Assembly (NCBI RefSeq): GCF_016428585.1
Contig: NZ_JAELVR010000008.1
Location: 1-64,000, forward strand
DNA length: 64,000 nucleotides
Direction: 5' to 3'
From: Sedimentitalea arenosa
GTDB taxonomy: Bacteria > Pseudomonadota > Alphaproteobacteria > Rhodobacterales > Rhodobacteraceae
The translations under genes were made by a program, and so were the position numbers. Below, piece by piece: positions 8,112-17,461 of the stretch; the stretch's first letter is position 1, and the number at the start of each line of letters is the position of its first letter. Below the pieces are notes generated by a model, which was not told where the DNA came from, made no database searches, and saw only the letters and a program-made list of their open reading frames with translations.

Positions 8112-8801
8112 TCACTGCAGACGGTCGGTCAGCGCCTTCAACGCGGCTTTCTCCTGGTCGGAGACCACGGCGGTCCGGCTACGCCAAAGCGTGGCCTGGC
8201 TGCGCAGAACCAGCCCATCGCTCAGGATTTTCAAGTGATTGGCCCGCAGGGTTTCGCCGGTCGAGGTGATATCGGCGATCATCTCGGCGGTTTCGTTGGC
8301 GACAGTCCCCTCGGTCGCACCCTGGCTGTCGACCAGCTGGTAGTCGGCCACGCCGGCCTCGCGCAGGAACCCGTGAACCAGCCGGTGGTACTTGGTTGCG
8401 ATCCGCATCCGGTGCCCATGCCGGGCGCGGAATGCCGCCGCGGCCGCATCGAGGTCATCGAGCGTGTCGACATCGACCCAGAAGCGCGGCACTGCGAGGA
8501 TCAGGTCGGCATGGCCGAAGCCGAGCGGCGCGATCTCTTCAACCTGCTGTTCCCAAAGCGGCAGTTTCTCGTGCACCAGGTCCGTCCCCGTGACACCGAG
8601 GTGGATCCGGCCCGACGCCAGTTCCCGCGGCACCTCGCCCGCAGACAGCAACACCAGGTCGACCCCGTCGATTCCGCTGACCGAGCCCGCATACTCGCGA
8701 TCCGATCCGCTTCTTGTGAGCGTTATACCGTGCCGGTCGAACCAGCCGAAGGTCTTTTCCATCAGCCGGCCCTTGGACGGCACGCCCAGCTTGAGGGTCA
8801 T
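8112..8801 (-). CDS. hisG: ATP phosphoribosyltransferase, short-form catalytic subunit
   Basis: HisG catalyses the first step of histidine synthesis, ATP plus PRPP to phosphoribosyl-ATP. At 229 residues it is the short form, which needs HisZ. The N-terminus L-K-L-G-V-P-S-K-G-R-L-M-E binds substrate. The PRPP loop region reads D-S-Q-G-A-T-E-G-T-V-A-N near residues 157-168, followed by E-M-I-A-D-I-T-S-T-G-E-T-L. The ATG overlaps the hisZ stop by four bases (ATGA), so hisZ and hisG are translationally coupled in the order hisS-hisZ-hisG. No C-terminal regulatory domain is present, as expected for this form. Confidence 0.96.
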   Translation of the reverse strand: MTLKLGVPSKGRLMEKTFGWFDRHGITLTRSGSDREYAGSVSGIDGVDLVLLSAGEVPRELASGRIHLGVTGTDLVHEKLPLWEQQVEEIAPLGFGHADLILAVPRFWVDVDTLDDLDAAAAAFRARHGHRMRIATKYHRLVHGFLREAGVADYQLVDSQGATEGTVANETAEMIADITSTGETLRANHLKILSDGLVLRSQATLWRSRTAVVSDQEKAALKALTDRLQ

Positions 8802-9886
8802 CGCGCGCCTCCGAGCAGATCCAGCAACAGGCCCGGCCGCAGCACGCCTCCAACGGCCGGGATCTCGGTCCCCTTGCCGAGCTGGCGGGTCAACGCATCG
8901 TAGCGTCCGCCCGTGGCAACCGGCGGCAGGTCGGGGCGGCGCTCGGCATAGAATCCGAAAACGAAGCCGTCATAGTATTCCATTGAGGTCCGCCCGTAAC
9001 TGGCTTCGAAATCGAGGTCGTCCACATCGACACCCCGTGCCGCCAAGGCGCCAAGACGCGCCTCGAGCCGATAGAGCGCAGGCCCGATGGCGGGAAGGTC
9101 CACGGCGATGTCGCGCAACTGAGCCAAGGCGAAGGGCGCCGTTTCGCGCACGGCGAGAAGGCTTTCGAGCGCGTTCAGCTCGGTTGCCCCGATCGGCGGC
9201 GCGGCAGCATCCGCGCGCAGGGTTTCGATCCGGGCGGCGATCTCGGCAGGGCCGCGCCGTCCGATCGCCGGGCCGGCATCCGCCATCGGTTCGGTGCTGG
9301 CCAGAAGAGCGCTGCGTGTGGGTGGAACCGGACTGCGCCCGGCGAAACGGTCGAGAAGGGCGCGGAAGCGGCGCGGGCGCCAGATGTGGCGCATCAGGGC
9401 AGCCTTGCGTGCGGGTGTCGTGTTCAGCCCCTGAACCGCCGCCATGAGGATGCCGATGTCCCCGGTTGCGGCCCGGAGCGGTGCGCCGTCCACGGCCTGC
9501 GCGATCAGGGCGAAGACCTCGGCATCGGCGGCACCGGGATTGGAGCGGTCGAAGACTTCATAGCCGACCTGGATGTATTCGCTGGCGCGCGCCGGATCGT
9601 GCTCCTGTCGACGGAACACTTCGCCCGCATAGGTGTAGCGCGCCGGTTCGGCGCCTTGCACCATGTGCATCTGCACCACCGGAACGGTGAAATCGGGACG
9701 CAGCATCTGCTCGCCGCGCAGCGCGTCACTGGTCACGTAGGCGCGGGCCCGGATATCCTCGCCGTAAAGGTCGAGTAGCGTCTCAGCGGGTTGCAGGATC
9801 GGCGTTTCGATCGGCAGGGCTCCCGCCGCCTCGAACCCGGCGCGCAACCGGGCGGCCTCGGCCAAGGTTTCCGCTCGGCTGGCCAT
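8798..9886 (-). CDS. hisZ: ATP phosphoribosyltransferase regulatory subunit
   Basis: HisZ is a catalytically inactive class II tRNA-synthetase-like protein that activates short HisG. The 362-residue product shows the degenerate HisRS fold: R-P-D-F-T-V-P-V-V-Q near residue 62, A-R-Y-T-Y-A-G-E-V-F-R-R-Q near 81-93, and the C-terminal A-T-G-G-R-Y-D-A-L near 324-332. It overlaps hisS upstream by one base and hisG downstream by four, consistent with a single transcript. The long middle part (about residues 130-280) is diverged, as is usual for HisZ. Confidence 0.94.
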   Translation of the reverse strand: MASRAETLAEAARLRAGFEAAGALPIETPILQPAETLLDLYGEDIRARAYVTSDALRGEQMLRPDFTVPVVQMHMVQGAEPARYTYAGEVFRRQEHDPARASEYIQVGYEVFDRSNPGAADAEVFALIAQAVDGAPLRAATGDIGILMAAVQGLNTTPARKAALMRHIWRPRRFRALLDRFAGRSPVPPTRSALLASTEPMADAGPAIGRRGPAEIAARIETLRADAAAPPIGATELNALESLLAVRETAPFALAQLRDIAVDLPAIGPALYRLEARLGALAARGVDVDDLDFEASYGRTSMEYYDGFVFGFYAERRPDLPPVATGGRYDALTRQLGKGTEIPAVGGVLRPGLLLDLLGGAR

Positions 9887-11526
9887 CAGGCCTGCCCAAG
9901 ATCATGGGCGACAAGGATTTCGCGGACCTTCGCGACGAGGTCACCGCGGGCGACCTCGAACTGGCTGGGGCGCTCCTTCCATTCCTCGAGCGTCGCGTTC
10001 TGCGCGATCTGCGCCCCGAGGATCAGATCCTTGATCTGCACGACGCCACGCGCCTTTTCGTCGCCGCCCTCGATGATCGCGACGGGGCTGTTGCGCCTGT
10101 CCGCGTATTTCAGTTGATTGCCGAAGTTCTTCGGATTGCCAAGGTAGACCTCGGCCCGAACGCCCGCATTGCGCAACTCAGCCACCATCGCCTGATAGTC
10201 GGCCATGCGGTCGCGATCCATCACGGTGACGACGACCGGGCCGATCTCCTGCGCTGTGATCCGCCCTTTCTCGCGCAGGGCGGCCAGCAGCCGGTCGACC
10301 CCGATCGACACGCCCGTCGCGGGCACCGCCTGCCCGGTGAACCGTTTCACCAGGTCGTCATAACGCCCGCCGCCTGCGACCGAGCCGAACTGCCGCTTGC
10401 GGCCCTTGTCGTCGAAGATCTCAAAGGTCAGCTCTGCCTCGTAGACCGGACCGGTGTAATAGCCGAGACCGCGCACCACCGACGGGTCGATGACGATGCG
10501 GTCGGGACCGTAGCCTTGCGCCGCCAGCAGATCGGCGATCTGTTCCAGTTCAGCAACGCCTTCTGCACCAACTACAGAATTGTCCACGATACTTCGAAGG
10601 TATGTGCATGTAAGTCTGTTTGTGAACTCTTGGTTATCGACTGACAGACTTTTTCGATCACCTACCTCAATAGTTTCAGAAATTGACCGATACTTCGCTT
10701 CCCAATCAGCATTCAATTTGCCAGCAGGTTCCGCAATCGACGCTAGTTGTTCCGCTATTCGCTCCTTTCCCAATACGAAAGATAGGACAACTTCTACTTG
10801 GTCCTCTCCGAGCCCGGCACCTTTGGTGAAATCCCCACTCTCGTCCTCGCGGCCTTTGCCCAGCAGCGCGCGCACGCCCTCCGGCCCCAGTCGGTCCAGC
10901 TTGTCGATGGCGCGCAGAACGATGCCGCGTTCGTGGGCGAATTTCTCGGGGTCCGAAGGGTCCAGTACGCCCGCAACCTCCATCACCCCGTTCAGAACCT
11001 TGCGGTTGTTGATGCGGATTACATAGTCCCCGCGCGCGATCCCGACCGCTTCCAGCGTATCGCTCAGCATGGCGCAGATCTCGGCGTCCGCCGCCATGGA
11101 CGCGCTGCCCACCGTGTCCGCATCGCATTGATAGAACTGGCGGAACCGTCCCGGTCCCGGCTTTTCGTTGCGCCAGACCGGCCCCATGGCATAGCGCCGG
11201 TAGGGAATCGGCAAGTCGTTCCTGTGCTGGGCATAGACCCGGGCAAGCGGCGCGGTCAGATCGTATCGCAGGGCGAGCCAGGCGGCGTCCTCCTCCTGCC
11301 ACGCGAACACGCCTTCGTTGGGGCGATCGACATCCGGCAGGAACTTTCCCAGCGCCTCGACCGTTTCGACCGCCGAGCTTTCCAGCGCATCGAACCCGTA
11401 GCGATGATAGACGGCAGCGATCACGTTCAGCATCTCGGCCCGCTGTGTCACCTCGGCGCCAAAATAGTCACGGAATCCTTTCGGCGTCTCCGCCTTCGGA
11501 CGGGGCTGCTTGCGGGTCTTGGCCAT
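9886..11526 (-). CDS. hisS: Histidyl-tRNA synthetase with a low-G+C in-frame segment
   Basis: HisS charges tRNA-His. The 546-residue protein has class II motif 2 in [21 protein letters not shown] near 112-133, the histidine motifs [12 protein letters not shown] (353-364) and G-G-R-Y-D-D-L-V, and motif 3 in G-V-S-I-G-V-D-R-L. The C-terminal anticodon-binding domain begins with P-V-V-V-T-V-M-D. From memory, close relatives are around 495-500 residues. The extra length falls at residues about 244-321, where codon usage and G+C (about 43% by my count) differ sharply from the rest. The reading frame is open throughout, and this gene is first in the hisS-hisZ-hisG operon, so it is expected to be functional. 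Confidence 0.94.
   Translation of the reverse strand: MAKTRKQPRPKAETPKGFRDYFGAEVTQRAEMLNVIAAVYHRYGFDALESSAVETVEALGKFLPDVDRPNEGVFAWQEEDAAWLALRYDLTAPLARVYAQHRNDLPIPYRRYAMGPVWRNEKPGPGRFRQFYQCDADTVGSASMAADAEICAMLSDTLEAVGIARGDYVIRINNRKVLNGVMEVAGVLDPSDPEKFAHERGIVLRAIDKLDRLGPEGVRALLGKGREDESGDFTKGAGLGEDQVEVVLSFVLGKERIAEQLASIAEPAGKLNADWEAKYRSISETIEVGDRKSLSVDNQEFTNRLTCTYLRSIVDNSVVGAEGVAELEQIADLLAAQGYGPDRIVIDPSVVRGLGYYTGPVYEAELTFEIFDDKGRKRQFGSVAGGGRYDDLVKRFTGQAVPATGVSIGVDRLLAALREKGRITAQEIGPVVVTVMDRDRMADYQAMVAELRNAGVRAEVYLGNPKNFGNQLKYADRRNSPVAIIEGGDEKARGVVQIKDLILGAQIAQNATLEEWKERPSQFEVARGDLVAKVREILVAHDLGQA
10564..10797 (-). other. Low-G+C in-frame segment within hisS
   Basis: These 78 codons (residues 244-321) use A+T-ending codons such as GAA, GTA, TTG and ATT, unlike the flanking gene. 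The start (V-E-V-V-L-S-F-V) and end ([12 protein letters not shown]) still resemble HisS relatives. The middle, from about residue 252 to 300, has no counterpart that I recognise. No start, stop or known domain is evident within it. Confidence 0.7.
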
Positions 11527-11708
11527 GTCGGGCGTCCTCGGATTGCCGGCTTGCCGCGCGGTCTAGCCGAAGGGCCGGACGGGGGCAAGCCGACGCGCCG
11601 ACCCGGAGTCTTTCCGGCCACGCCGACCCGGTTCCGACGCCCAGGCCCCGAACTGCGGTTGGACAGGACGCGTCCCGTCTGTCAGGAAGTGCCCGACAGA
11701 CAGGGACA

Positions 11709-11909
11709 ATGGCCATGCAGCAGCTGGAAGAAAGACTCGCTCATCTCATCCGCACCGTCGACGAGCTCAGTGACGTGGTGGCCGCTCAGCAGGCCGAGAT
11801 CGAAACGCTCTCGCGCCGGGTCGAGATGCTGATGCGGCGCGAAGCCGAACGCGAGACAGATGGCGGCGGCGGTATCGTTCTCGGCGACGAGCGTCCGCCA
11901 CACTATTGA
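11709..11909 (+). CDS. slyX: SlyX family protein
   Basis: This 66-residue protein (M-A-M-Q-Q-L-E-E-R-L) has heptad-patterned hydrophobics through residues 5-48 (L-A-H-L-I-R-T-V-D-E-L-S-D-V-V, then I-E-T-L-S-R-R-V-E-M-L). It ends in G-D-E-R-P-P-H-Y, the conserved SlyX tail. It is a short coiled-coil protein; the molecular role of the family is not settled. It is transcribed divergently from hisS and converges on dnaE, whose stop is only 13 bases away. The upstream open frame is not used because the conserved family start is this Met. Confidence 0.85.
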   Translation: MAMQQLEERLAHLIRTVDELSDVVAAQQAEIETLSRRVEMLMRREAERETDGGGGIVLGDERPPHY

Positions 11910-11922
11910 TGCAGCGCCCGCA

Positions 11923-14900
11923 TCAGAGATCCTCTACCGACACCACGCCGGCGAGGCTCTTCAGCGCGCCCTTCACCTGCGGGTTGATGGCGAAATCCTG
12001 ACCGAGGTCGATATCGACCTCGCCCGGCAACTCGGGATCCATCAGGCAGAACTGCACCGGCCCGCGCGCCGCCTTGCGCGCGGCATCGCGCGCCTGGTCG
12101 AGCACGCTGGCCACCGCGTCGACCGCGGCAGCGTCATCGATGAACACCCGCAGACCGCTGGCGCCGATATCGGCGATGGCGACATCGATTTCCGCAACCG
12201 ACCGGCCCAACAGCTTGAGCTGATCGCTTTCCAGCGTCGCCTCGACCGTAACCAGCACCTTCGATCCCGCATCGAGAAAATCGCGTGATTTCTCGAGCGT
12301 TTCGGAAAACAGTGTGACCTCGTAGGCGCCGGTCGCATCAGACATCTGGACAAAGGCGAAGCGGTTACCGCGAGCGGACTTGCGTTCCTGCCGTCCGGCG
12401 ACCACACCCGCCATCTTGGCGACCAATGGCCCGCTCTCGCTCTTGCTGCGCACCTCGTCCAGGGTGACCACGCCCTTGCGCTTGAGGAAGGCCGCATAAT
12501 CGTCCAGCGGATGGCCCGACAGGTAGAAGCCGACCGCCTTGAACTCCTCGGCCAGACGTTCGGCGGGCAACCAGTCGGTCGCCGGCGACAGGCGCGGTTC
12601 GGGCAGGTCGTCGCCCGCCTCGCCGAACAGGGATACCTGGTCCGAGTTCTTCTGGTCGTGCACGGCGGCGGAATAGGCAACCAGCGCATCGAGACTGTCA
12701 TGCACCCGCCGCCGGTTCGGATCGAGTTGGTCGAACGCCCCGGCGCGGGCGAGCATCTCCAGCGGGCGCTTGCCGACGCGCTTCAGGTCGACCCGCCGGG
12801 CAAGATCGAAGAGCGTGGCAAAGGGCTTGTCGCGTCCGTCGACACGGCGACCATCGGTCACCAGGCGCATCGCCTCGATGCCGACGTTCTTCAGGGCCCC
12901 CAGCGCATAGACCAACGCGCCGTCGACGACCTTGAACATTGCATCCGAGCGGTTCACGCAGGGCGGCACCCAGGGCAGGTTCAGCCCCTTTTTCACCTCT
13001 TCGAAGTAGACGCCAAGCTTGTCGGTGAGGTGGATATCGCAATTCATCACCCCGGCCATGAACTCGACAGGGTGGTTCGCTTTCAACCAGGCGGTCTGAT
13101 AGCTGACCACCGCATAGGCCGCCGCGTGCGACTTGTTGAAGCCGTAGTTGGCGAACTTCTCCAGAAGATCGAAAACCTCGCGCGCCTTTTCAGGACTGAC
13201 GCCGTTCTCCTGCGCGCCCTTCTCGAATTTCGGCCGCTCCTTGGCCATTTCCTCGGCGATCTTCTTGCCCATCGCGCGGCGCAACAGGTCGGCGCCGCCA
13301 AGCGAATAGCCGGCCATTTCCTGCGCGATCTGCATCACCTGTTCCTGATAGACGATGATGCCCTGGGTTTCTTCAAGGATATGATCGATCAGCGGATGCA
13401 CGGATTCGCGCTCACGCTTGCCGTTCTTGACCTCGCAATAGGCCGGGATGTTTTCCATCGGGCCGGGACGGTAGAGCGCCACAAGCGCCACGATGTCCTC
13501 GATGCAGGTCGGCTTCATGCGCTTGAGCGCATCCATCATGCCCGAACTTTCCACCTGGAACACCGCCACCGTCTTGGCGGCGGCGTAGAGCTTGTAGGAC
13601 GCCTCGTCATCCAGCGGGATGGTCCCGATATCGTCGATCAGCCCCTCGGGCGGGTCGAACAGCTGTCGCCCGTCGGCGGCGATATGCAGGTGCCGCCCTG
13701 ACGCCTTGATCTGATCGACCGCGTTCTGGATCACCGTCAGGGTCTTCAGGCCCAGGAAGTCGAACTTGACCAGACCCGCCTGCTCGACCCATTTCATGTT
13801 GAACTGGGTCGCCGGCATGTCCGACCGCGGATCCTGGTAGAGCGGCACCAGCGCATCCAGCGGCCGGTCGCCGATCACCACGCCCGCGGCATGGGTCGAG
13901 GCATTGCGCAGCAATCCCTCGACCTGTTGGCCATAGGTCAGCAGGCGGTCGACGACTTCTTCGTTCTTGGCTTCCTCGCGCAGACGCGGCTCGTCGCTCA
14001 ACGCCTTCTCGATGCTGACCGGCTTGACGCCCTCGACAGGTATCATCTTGGACAGGCGATCCACCTGTCCGTAAGGCATCTGCAGCACCCGCCCGATATC
14101 GCGCACCGCGGCCTTGGACAGCAGCGCGCCGAAGGTGATGATCTGCCCCACCTTGTCGCGGCCGTATTTCTCCTGGACGTAGCGGATCACCTCTTCGCGC
14201 CGGTCCATACAGAAATCGATGTCGAAGTCTGGCATCGACACGCGTTCCGGGTTCAGGAAGCGCTCGAACAGAAGGCTGTAGCGCAAGGGATCGAGGTCGG
14301 TGATGGTCAACGCATAAGCGACCAGACTGCCGGCGCCCGAACCGCGACCGGGGCCGACTGGAATGTCGTGATCCTTGGCCCATTTGATGAAGTCGGCGAC
14401 GATCAGGAAGTAGCCGGGAAAGCCCATGCCTTCGATGATGCCGAGTTCGAACTCGAGCCGCTTTTCATACTCGTCGACCGGGGCGGCATGGGGGATCACG
14501 GCCAGGCGGGCCTTCAGGCCCTGCTCGGCCTGCCGGCGCAGTTCGACCACCTCGTCATCGGCGAATTTCGGCAGGATCGGCGCGCGCCGATAGGCCATGA
14601 AGGCGCAGCGGCGGGCGATTTCGACAGTGTTCTCGATCGCTTCGGGCAGGTCGGCAAAGAGCGTCGCCATCTCTTGCGGCGACTTGAAGTAGTGCTGCGC
14701 GGTCAGGCGGCGCCGCGGGTCCTGCTGATCGACATAGGCCCCGTCGGCGATGCAGATCAGCGCGTCATGCGCCTCGTACATGTCGCTGGTCGGGAAATAG
14801 ACGTCGTTGGTCGCCACAAGGGGCAGGTCCATCGCATAGGCCATCTCGACGTGGCCGCGTTCAGTCAGCCGTTCAGCGTCGGGCTGGCCAGACTCGTCCG

Positions 14901-15435
14901 GATGACGCTGAAGCTCGATGTAGAGCCTCGTCGGAAATGCGCCGGCAAGCCGCTGGACCAGCGCTTCGGCCACCGGGCGCTGGTTGTCGCGCAACAGCCG
15001 GCCCACCGGACCGTCCGGCCCGCCGGTCAGGCAGATCACGCCATCGCTGCAGCGTTCAAGCTCCTCGAGGGTCACATGCGGCAGGGACCCGTCACCGCGC
15101 AGGTAGAGGCACGAGTTGAGCTTCATCAGGTTCTCGTAGCCGATCTCGGATTGCGCCAGCAGCACCAGCGGCGCGGGCGGCTTGGGCCGCTCACCAGGCT
15201 GCGGCACCAGATAGGCCAGATCGACCTGGCAGCCGATGATCGGCTGCACACCAGCACCGGACAGCGCGACCGACGCCTCGAGCGCGCAGAACATGTTGTT
15301 GGTATCGGTCACCGCGACGGCGGGCATGTCGTGGTTACGGCAGAGATCCGGCAGCTTCTTCAGCCGCACGGCCCCCTCCAGCAGCGAGTATTCGGAATGC
15401 AGGCGAAGATGGATGAATCGGGGAGAGGCTGTCAT
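11923..15435 (-). CDS. dnaE: DNA polymerase III alpha subunit
   Basis: This is the replicative polymerase, 1170 residues, the normal length for DnaE1. The PHP domain begins immediately (F-I-H-L-R-L-H-S-E-Y-S-L-L-E-G-A) and includes A-V-T-D-T-N near 40-45. The palm carries G-P-G-R-G-S-G-A-G-S-L-V near 363-374 and the catalytic P-D-F-D-I-D-F near 402-408. The (HhH)2/OB-fold part lies towards the C-terminus (V-A-G-V-V-A-G-R-Q-E-R-K-S and following). Start and end look complete. The gene stands alone, convergent with slyX. Confidence 0.97.
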   Translation of the reverse strand: MTASPRFIHLRLHSEYSLLEGAVRLKKLPDLCRNHDMPAVAVTDTNNMFCALEASVALSGAGVQPIIGCQVDLAYLVPQPGERPKPPAPLVLLAQSEIGYENLMKLNSCLYLRGDGSLPHVTLEELERCSDGVICLTGGPDGPVGRLLRDNQRPVAEALVQRLAGAFPTRLYIELQRHPDESGQPDAERLTERGHVEMAYAMDLPLVATNDVYFPTSDMYEAHDALICIADGAYVDQQDPRRRLTAQHYFKSPQEMATLFADLPEAIENTVEIARRCAFMAYRRAPILPKFADDEVVELRRQAEQGLKARLAVIPHAAPVDEYEKRLEFELGIIEGMGFPGYFLIVADFIKWAKDHDIPVGPGRGSGAGSLVAYALTITDLDPLRYSLLFERFLNPERVSMPDFDIDFCMDRREEVIRYVQEKYGRDKVGQIITFGALLSKAAVRDIGRVLQMPYGQVDRLSKMIPVEGVKPVSIEKALSDEPRLREEAKNEEVVDRLLTYGQQVEGLLRNASTHAAGVVIGDRPLDALVPLYQDPRSDMPATQFNMKWVEQAGLVKFDFLGLKTLTVIQNAVDQIKASGRHLHIAADGRQLFDPPEGLIDDIGTIPLDDEASYKLYAAAKTVAVFQVESSGMMDALKRMKPTCIEDIVALVALYRPGPMENIPAYCEVKNGKRERESVHPLIDHILEETQGIIVYQEQVMQIAQEMAGYSLGGADLLRRAMGKKIAEEMAKERPKFEKGAQENGVSPEKAREVFDLLEKFANYGFNKSHAAAYAVVSYQTAWLKANHPVEFMAGVMNCDIHLTDKLGVYFEEVKKGLNLPWVPPCVNRSDAMFKVVDGALVYALGALKNVGIEAMRLVTDGRRVDGRDKPFATLFDLARRVDLKRVGKRPLEMLARAGAFDQLDPNRRRVHDSLDALVAYSAAVHDQKNSDQVSLFGEAGDDLPEPRLSPATDWLPAERLAEEFKAVGFYLSGHPLDDYAAFLKRKGVVTLDEVRSKSESGPLVAKMAGVVAGRQERKSARGNRFAFVQMSDATGAYEVTLFSETLEKSRDFLDAGSKVLVTVEATLESDQLKLLGRSVAEIDVAIADIGASGLRVFIDDAAAVDAVASVLDQARDAARKAARGPVQFCLMDPELPGEVDIDLGQDFAINPQVKGALKSLAGVVSVEDL

Positions 15436-15569
15436 GTGCGAACGCTACCCACCCTCGCCGAAGAGGGGAAGCGGGTTTTACCGCCTCGCCCGTGACGAGA
15501 GGTACGTTGCCACGGCAATTATATCCGTTCCGTTGAAACAGTTTCCGGGCTCCAGAATCGACACCAACG

Positions 15570-15720
15570 GCAACCGCATGATTCAACGCGACTAATTCAT
15601 GTGCAGAAGGGCATCGATCGTGACCGGACCGCGGCGATATCGCATTGCGGCGGAGGTTTCCCTTGCCAGAGCGACATATCGCTTTCTAACCTGCCAGCGG
15701 AACAAGGGCTGGCGTTTTTT
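15570..15720 (+). ncRNA. Candidate small RNA upstream of the nucleoside transporter operon
   Basis: A plus-strand transcript is inferred because a textbook terminator ends at 15720 with no protein gene before it on that strand. Two perfect hairpins precede it: GCGATATCGC at 15634-15643 and AGCGA-cata-TCGCT at 15670-15683. A possible promoter is TTGAAA at 15533-15538 with a 17-base spacer and AATCGA, which would start the RNA near 15567. The -10 is poor and the 5' end is a guess. I do not recognise the RNA as a known family. Confidence 0.35.
15693..15720 (+). terminator. Rho-independent terminator
   Basis: GCCAGC (15693-15698) pairs perfectly with GCTGGC (15708-15713) across a 9-base loop, followed by G and six T residues. 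It reads on the plus strand, away from dnaE and 163 bases before the transporter ATPase gene, so it must end an upstream plus-strand transcript. Confidence 0.8.
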
Positions 15721-15883
15721 CATGTCGCATCGATAAAGACGCGCCAAGGGCCGCAACGGGACAAGGCGACGGGTTTCAGCAGATGAGAACCGCAAGACTT
15801 CGGGCATCACTGGCTGGTGCACCGCGACCAGAGAACCGGGGCGTGCGCGCCCGACGGCAGGTTGCCTTCGCGGAGACGCGCAG

Positions 15884-17401
15884 GTGACCGCCCCGCTGTT
15901 GAGCCTGAAAGGCCTGACCAAGGCCTATCCCGGCGTTATCGCGAACAACAACGTGTCCTTTGACATCGATACCGGACAGGTGCACGCGCTTCTTGGCGAG
16001 AACGGCGCCGGCAAGTCGACCCTCGTCAAGATGATCTACGGGCTGGTGAAACCGGACAGCGGGACGATGTTTTTGAACGGCGCGCCCTTCACTCCCGCCG
16101 AACCCCGCGCGGCCCGCGCCGACGGGATCGCGATGGTGTTCCAGCATTTCTCGCTCTTCGATGCACTGAACGTCGCAGAGAACATCGCCCTGGGCATGGA
16201 AAGCCCGCCCCGGATGCGCGATCTTGCCAGCCGCATCCGCGAGGTGAGCGAAACCTACGGCCTGCCGCTCGATCCCTACCGCACCGTGGGCGACCTGTCC
16301 GCGGGGGAACGCCAGAGGGTCGAGATCATCCGCTGCCTGCTGCAGAACCCCAAGCTGCTGATCATGGACGAACCGACCAGCGTCCTGACACCGCAGGAGG
16401 TCGACATCCTGTTCCAGACTCTGCGCAAGCTGAAATCCGAAGGCACGTCGATCCTCTATATCAGTCACAAGCTGGAAGAGATCCGCGCGCTCTGCGATCA
16501 TGCGACGGTGCTTCGGCTGGGCGAGAATGTCGGCGAATGCGTGCCCGCCGAAACCAGCGCCCGCGACATGGCCGAGCTGATGGTCGGCACGGCGCTGAAA
16601 TCTCCGGAGCGGGCGGCGCGCGAGCTGGGCCAGATCGCGCTCGACATCAGCGGCCTGTCAGTGCGCTCGCCGCATGAATTCGGCACCGCATTGAAGAACC
16701 TGCACCTGACCGTGCGGCAGGGCGAGGTCTTGGGTATCGGCGGCGTTGCCGGCAACGGGCAGGACGAACTGCTGGCCGCCCTTTCGGGAGAAATCACCAC
16801 GGCGGCGGAGGCGGTCAAGCTGAAGGGAAAGCCGGTCGGCCATCTCGGCCCCACGGCGCGGCGCCGGCTCGGCCTGCTCAGCGCGCCCGAGGAGCGGTTG
16901 GGCCACGCGGCCGCGCCCGACATGACCCTGACCGAGAACGCGATGCTGACCGGGTCGGTCCGGGAGGAGCTCGAGCAGGGCGGATTCCTGAAATGGCGGG
17001 CGGCAGAGGAGTTCGCCGAGCGCATCATCGCGGGGTTCGACGTGCGCACCCCCGGCCCCGGCAATGCCGCGAGGTCCCTGTCGGGCGGCAACCTGCAGAA
17101 ATTCGTGATCGGGCGCGAGGTCCTGCAACGCCCGGACGTTCTGGTGGTCAACCAGCCGACCTGGGGCGTCGACGCCAGCGCGGCGGCGGCGATCCGGCAG
17201 GCGATCCTCGATCTCGCGTCAGGCGGGGCGGCGGTGGTCTGCATCAGCCAGGATCTGGACGAGCTGATGGAGATCAGTGACAGGTTCGCGGCCCTGAACG
17301 AGGGCCGGCTGAGCACTCCCCGCGAGACGGTCGGACTGACGATCGACGAGATCGGCCTGATGATGGGCGGAGCGCACGGCATGGAGGTCGCGCATGTCTG
17401 A
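15884..17401 (+). CDS. Nucleoside/simple-sugar ABC transporter ATP-binding protein (two ATPase domains)
   Basis: This 505-residue energising subunit belongs to a BMP-type importer, the family of purine nucleoside and basic-membrane-protein transporters. The first domain has Walker A G-E-N-G-A-G-K-S-T at 38-46, signature L-S-A-G-E-R-Q-R-V-E near 144 and Walker B L-L-I-M-D-E-P-T. The second domain has a degenerate P-loop (G-G-V-A-G-N-G-Q-D-E near 285) and signature L-S-G-G-N-L-Q-K, as in RbsA/NupA-like proteins. The start is GTG with GGAG 9 bases upstream. It is first in an operon with two permeases and a BMP binding protein. The exact substrate cannot be read from sequence; nucleosides are likely. 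Confidence 0.92.
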   Translation: MTAPLLSLKGLTKAYPGVIANNNVSFDIDTGQVHALLGENGAGKSTLVKMIYGLVKPDSGTMFLNGAPFTPAEPRAARADGIAMVFQHFSLFDALNVAENIALGMESPPRMRDLASRIREVSETYGLPLDPYRTVGDLSAGERQRVEIIRCLLQNPKLLIMDEPTSVLTPQEVDILFQTLRKLKSEGTSILYISHKLEEIRALCDHATVLRLGENVGECVPAETSARDMAELMVGTALKSPERAARELGQIALDISGLSVRSPHEFGTALKNLHLTVRQGEVLGIGGVAGNGQDELLAALSGEITTAAEAVKLKGKPVGHLGPTARRRLGLLSAPEERLGHAAAPDMTLTENAMLTGSVREELEQGGFLKWRAAEEFAERIIAGFDVRTPGPGNAARSLSGGNLQKFVIGREVLQRPDVLVVNQPTWGVDASAAAAIRQAILDLASGGAAVVCISQDLDELMEISDRFAALNEGRLSTPRETVGLTIDEIGLMMGGAHGMEVAHV

Positions 17402-17420
17402 AACCGTGAGTTTCGCCTTC

Positions 17421-17447
17421 GGCGAGAGTATTTTCGCAAAGATGAAG
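17421..17447 (+). repeat. Diverged copy of the short interspersed repeat
   Basis: GGCGAGAGTATTTTCGCAAA followed by GATGAAG matches the GGAGTATTTTTGCAAAGATG core found at 8037 and 25006. A small CGCC-ttc-GGCG hairpin precedes it at 17414-17424. It fills the 60-base gap between the ATPase and first permease genes of an operon. Confidence 0.5.
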
Positions 17448-17461
17448 ACAGGGTCCTCGCG

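Larger units (their letters stand above)
15436..15883. other. Intergenic region between dnaE and the nucleoside transporter operon
   Basis: This 448-base gap between divergent genes must carry the dnaE promoter (left) and the transporter promoter (right, after 15720). It contains a strong plus-strand intrinsic terminator at 15693-15720 that no annotated gene needs, two small hairpins before it, and hence a possible small RNA. The weak minus-strand open frame across 15592-15921 has no coding character. Confidence 0.6.

Noticed and set aside
13891-15495. Long plus-strand open frame opposite dnaE (534 codons)
   Set aside because: It mirrors dnaE codons and has no protein family features.
15592-15921. 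Minus-strand 109-codon frame upstream of the ABC ATPase
   Set aside because: It crosses the orphan terminator and the ATPase start, and its sequence is Arg-rich shadow coding.
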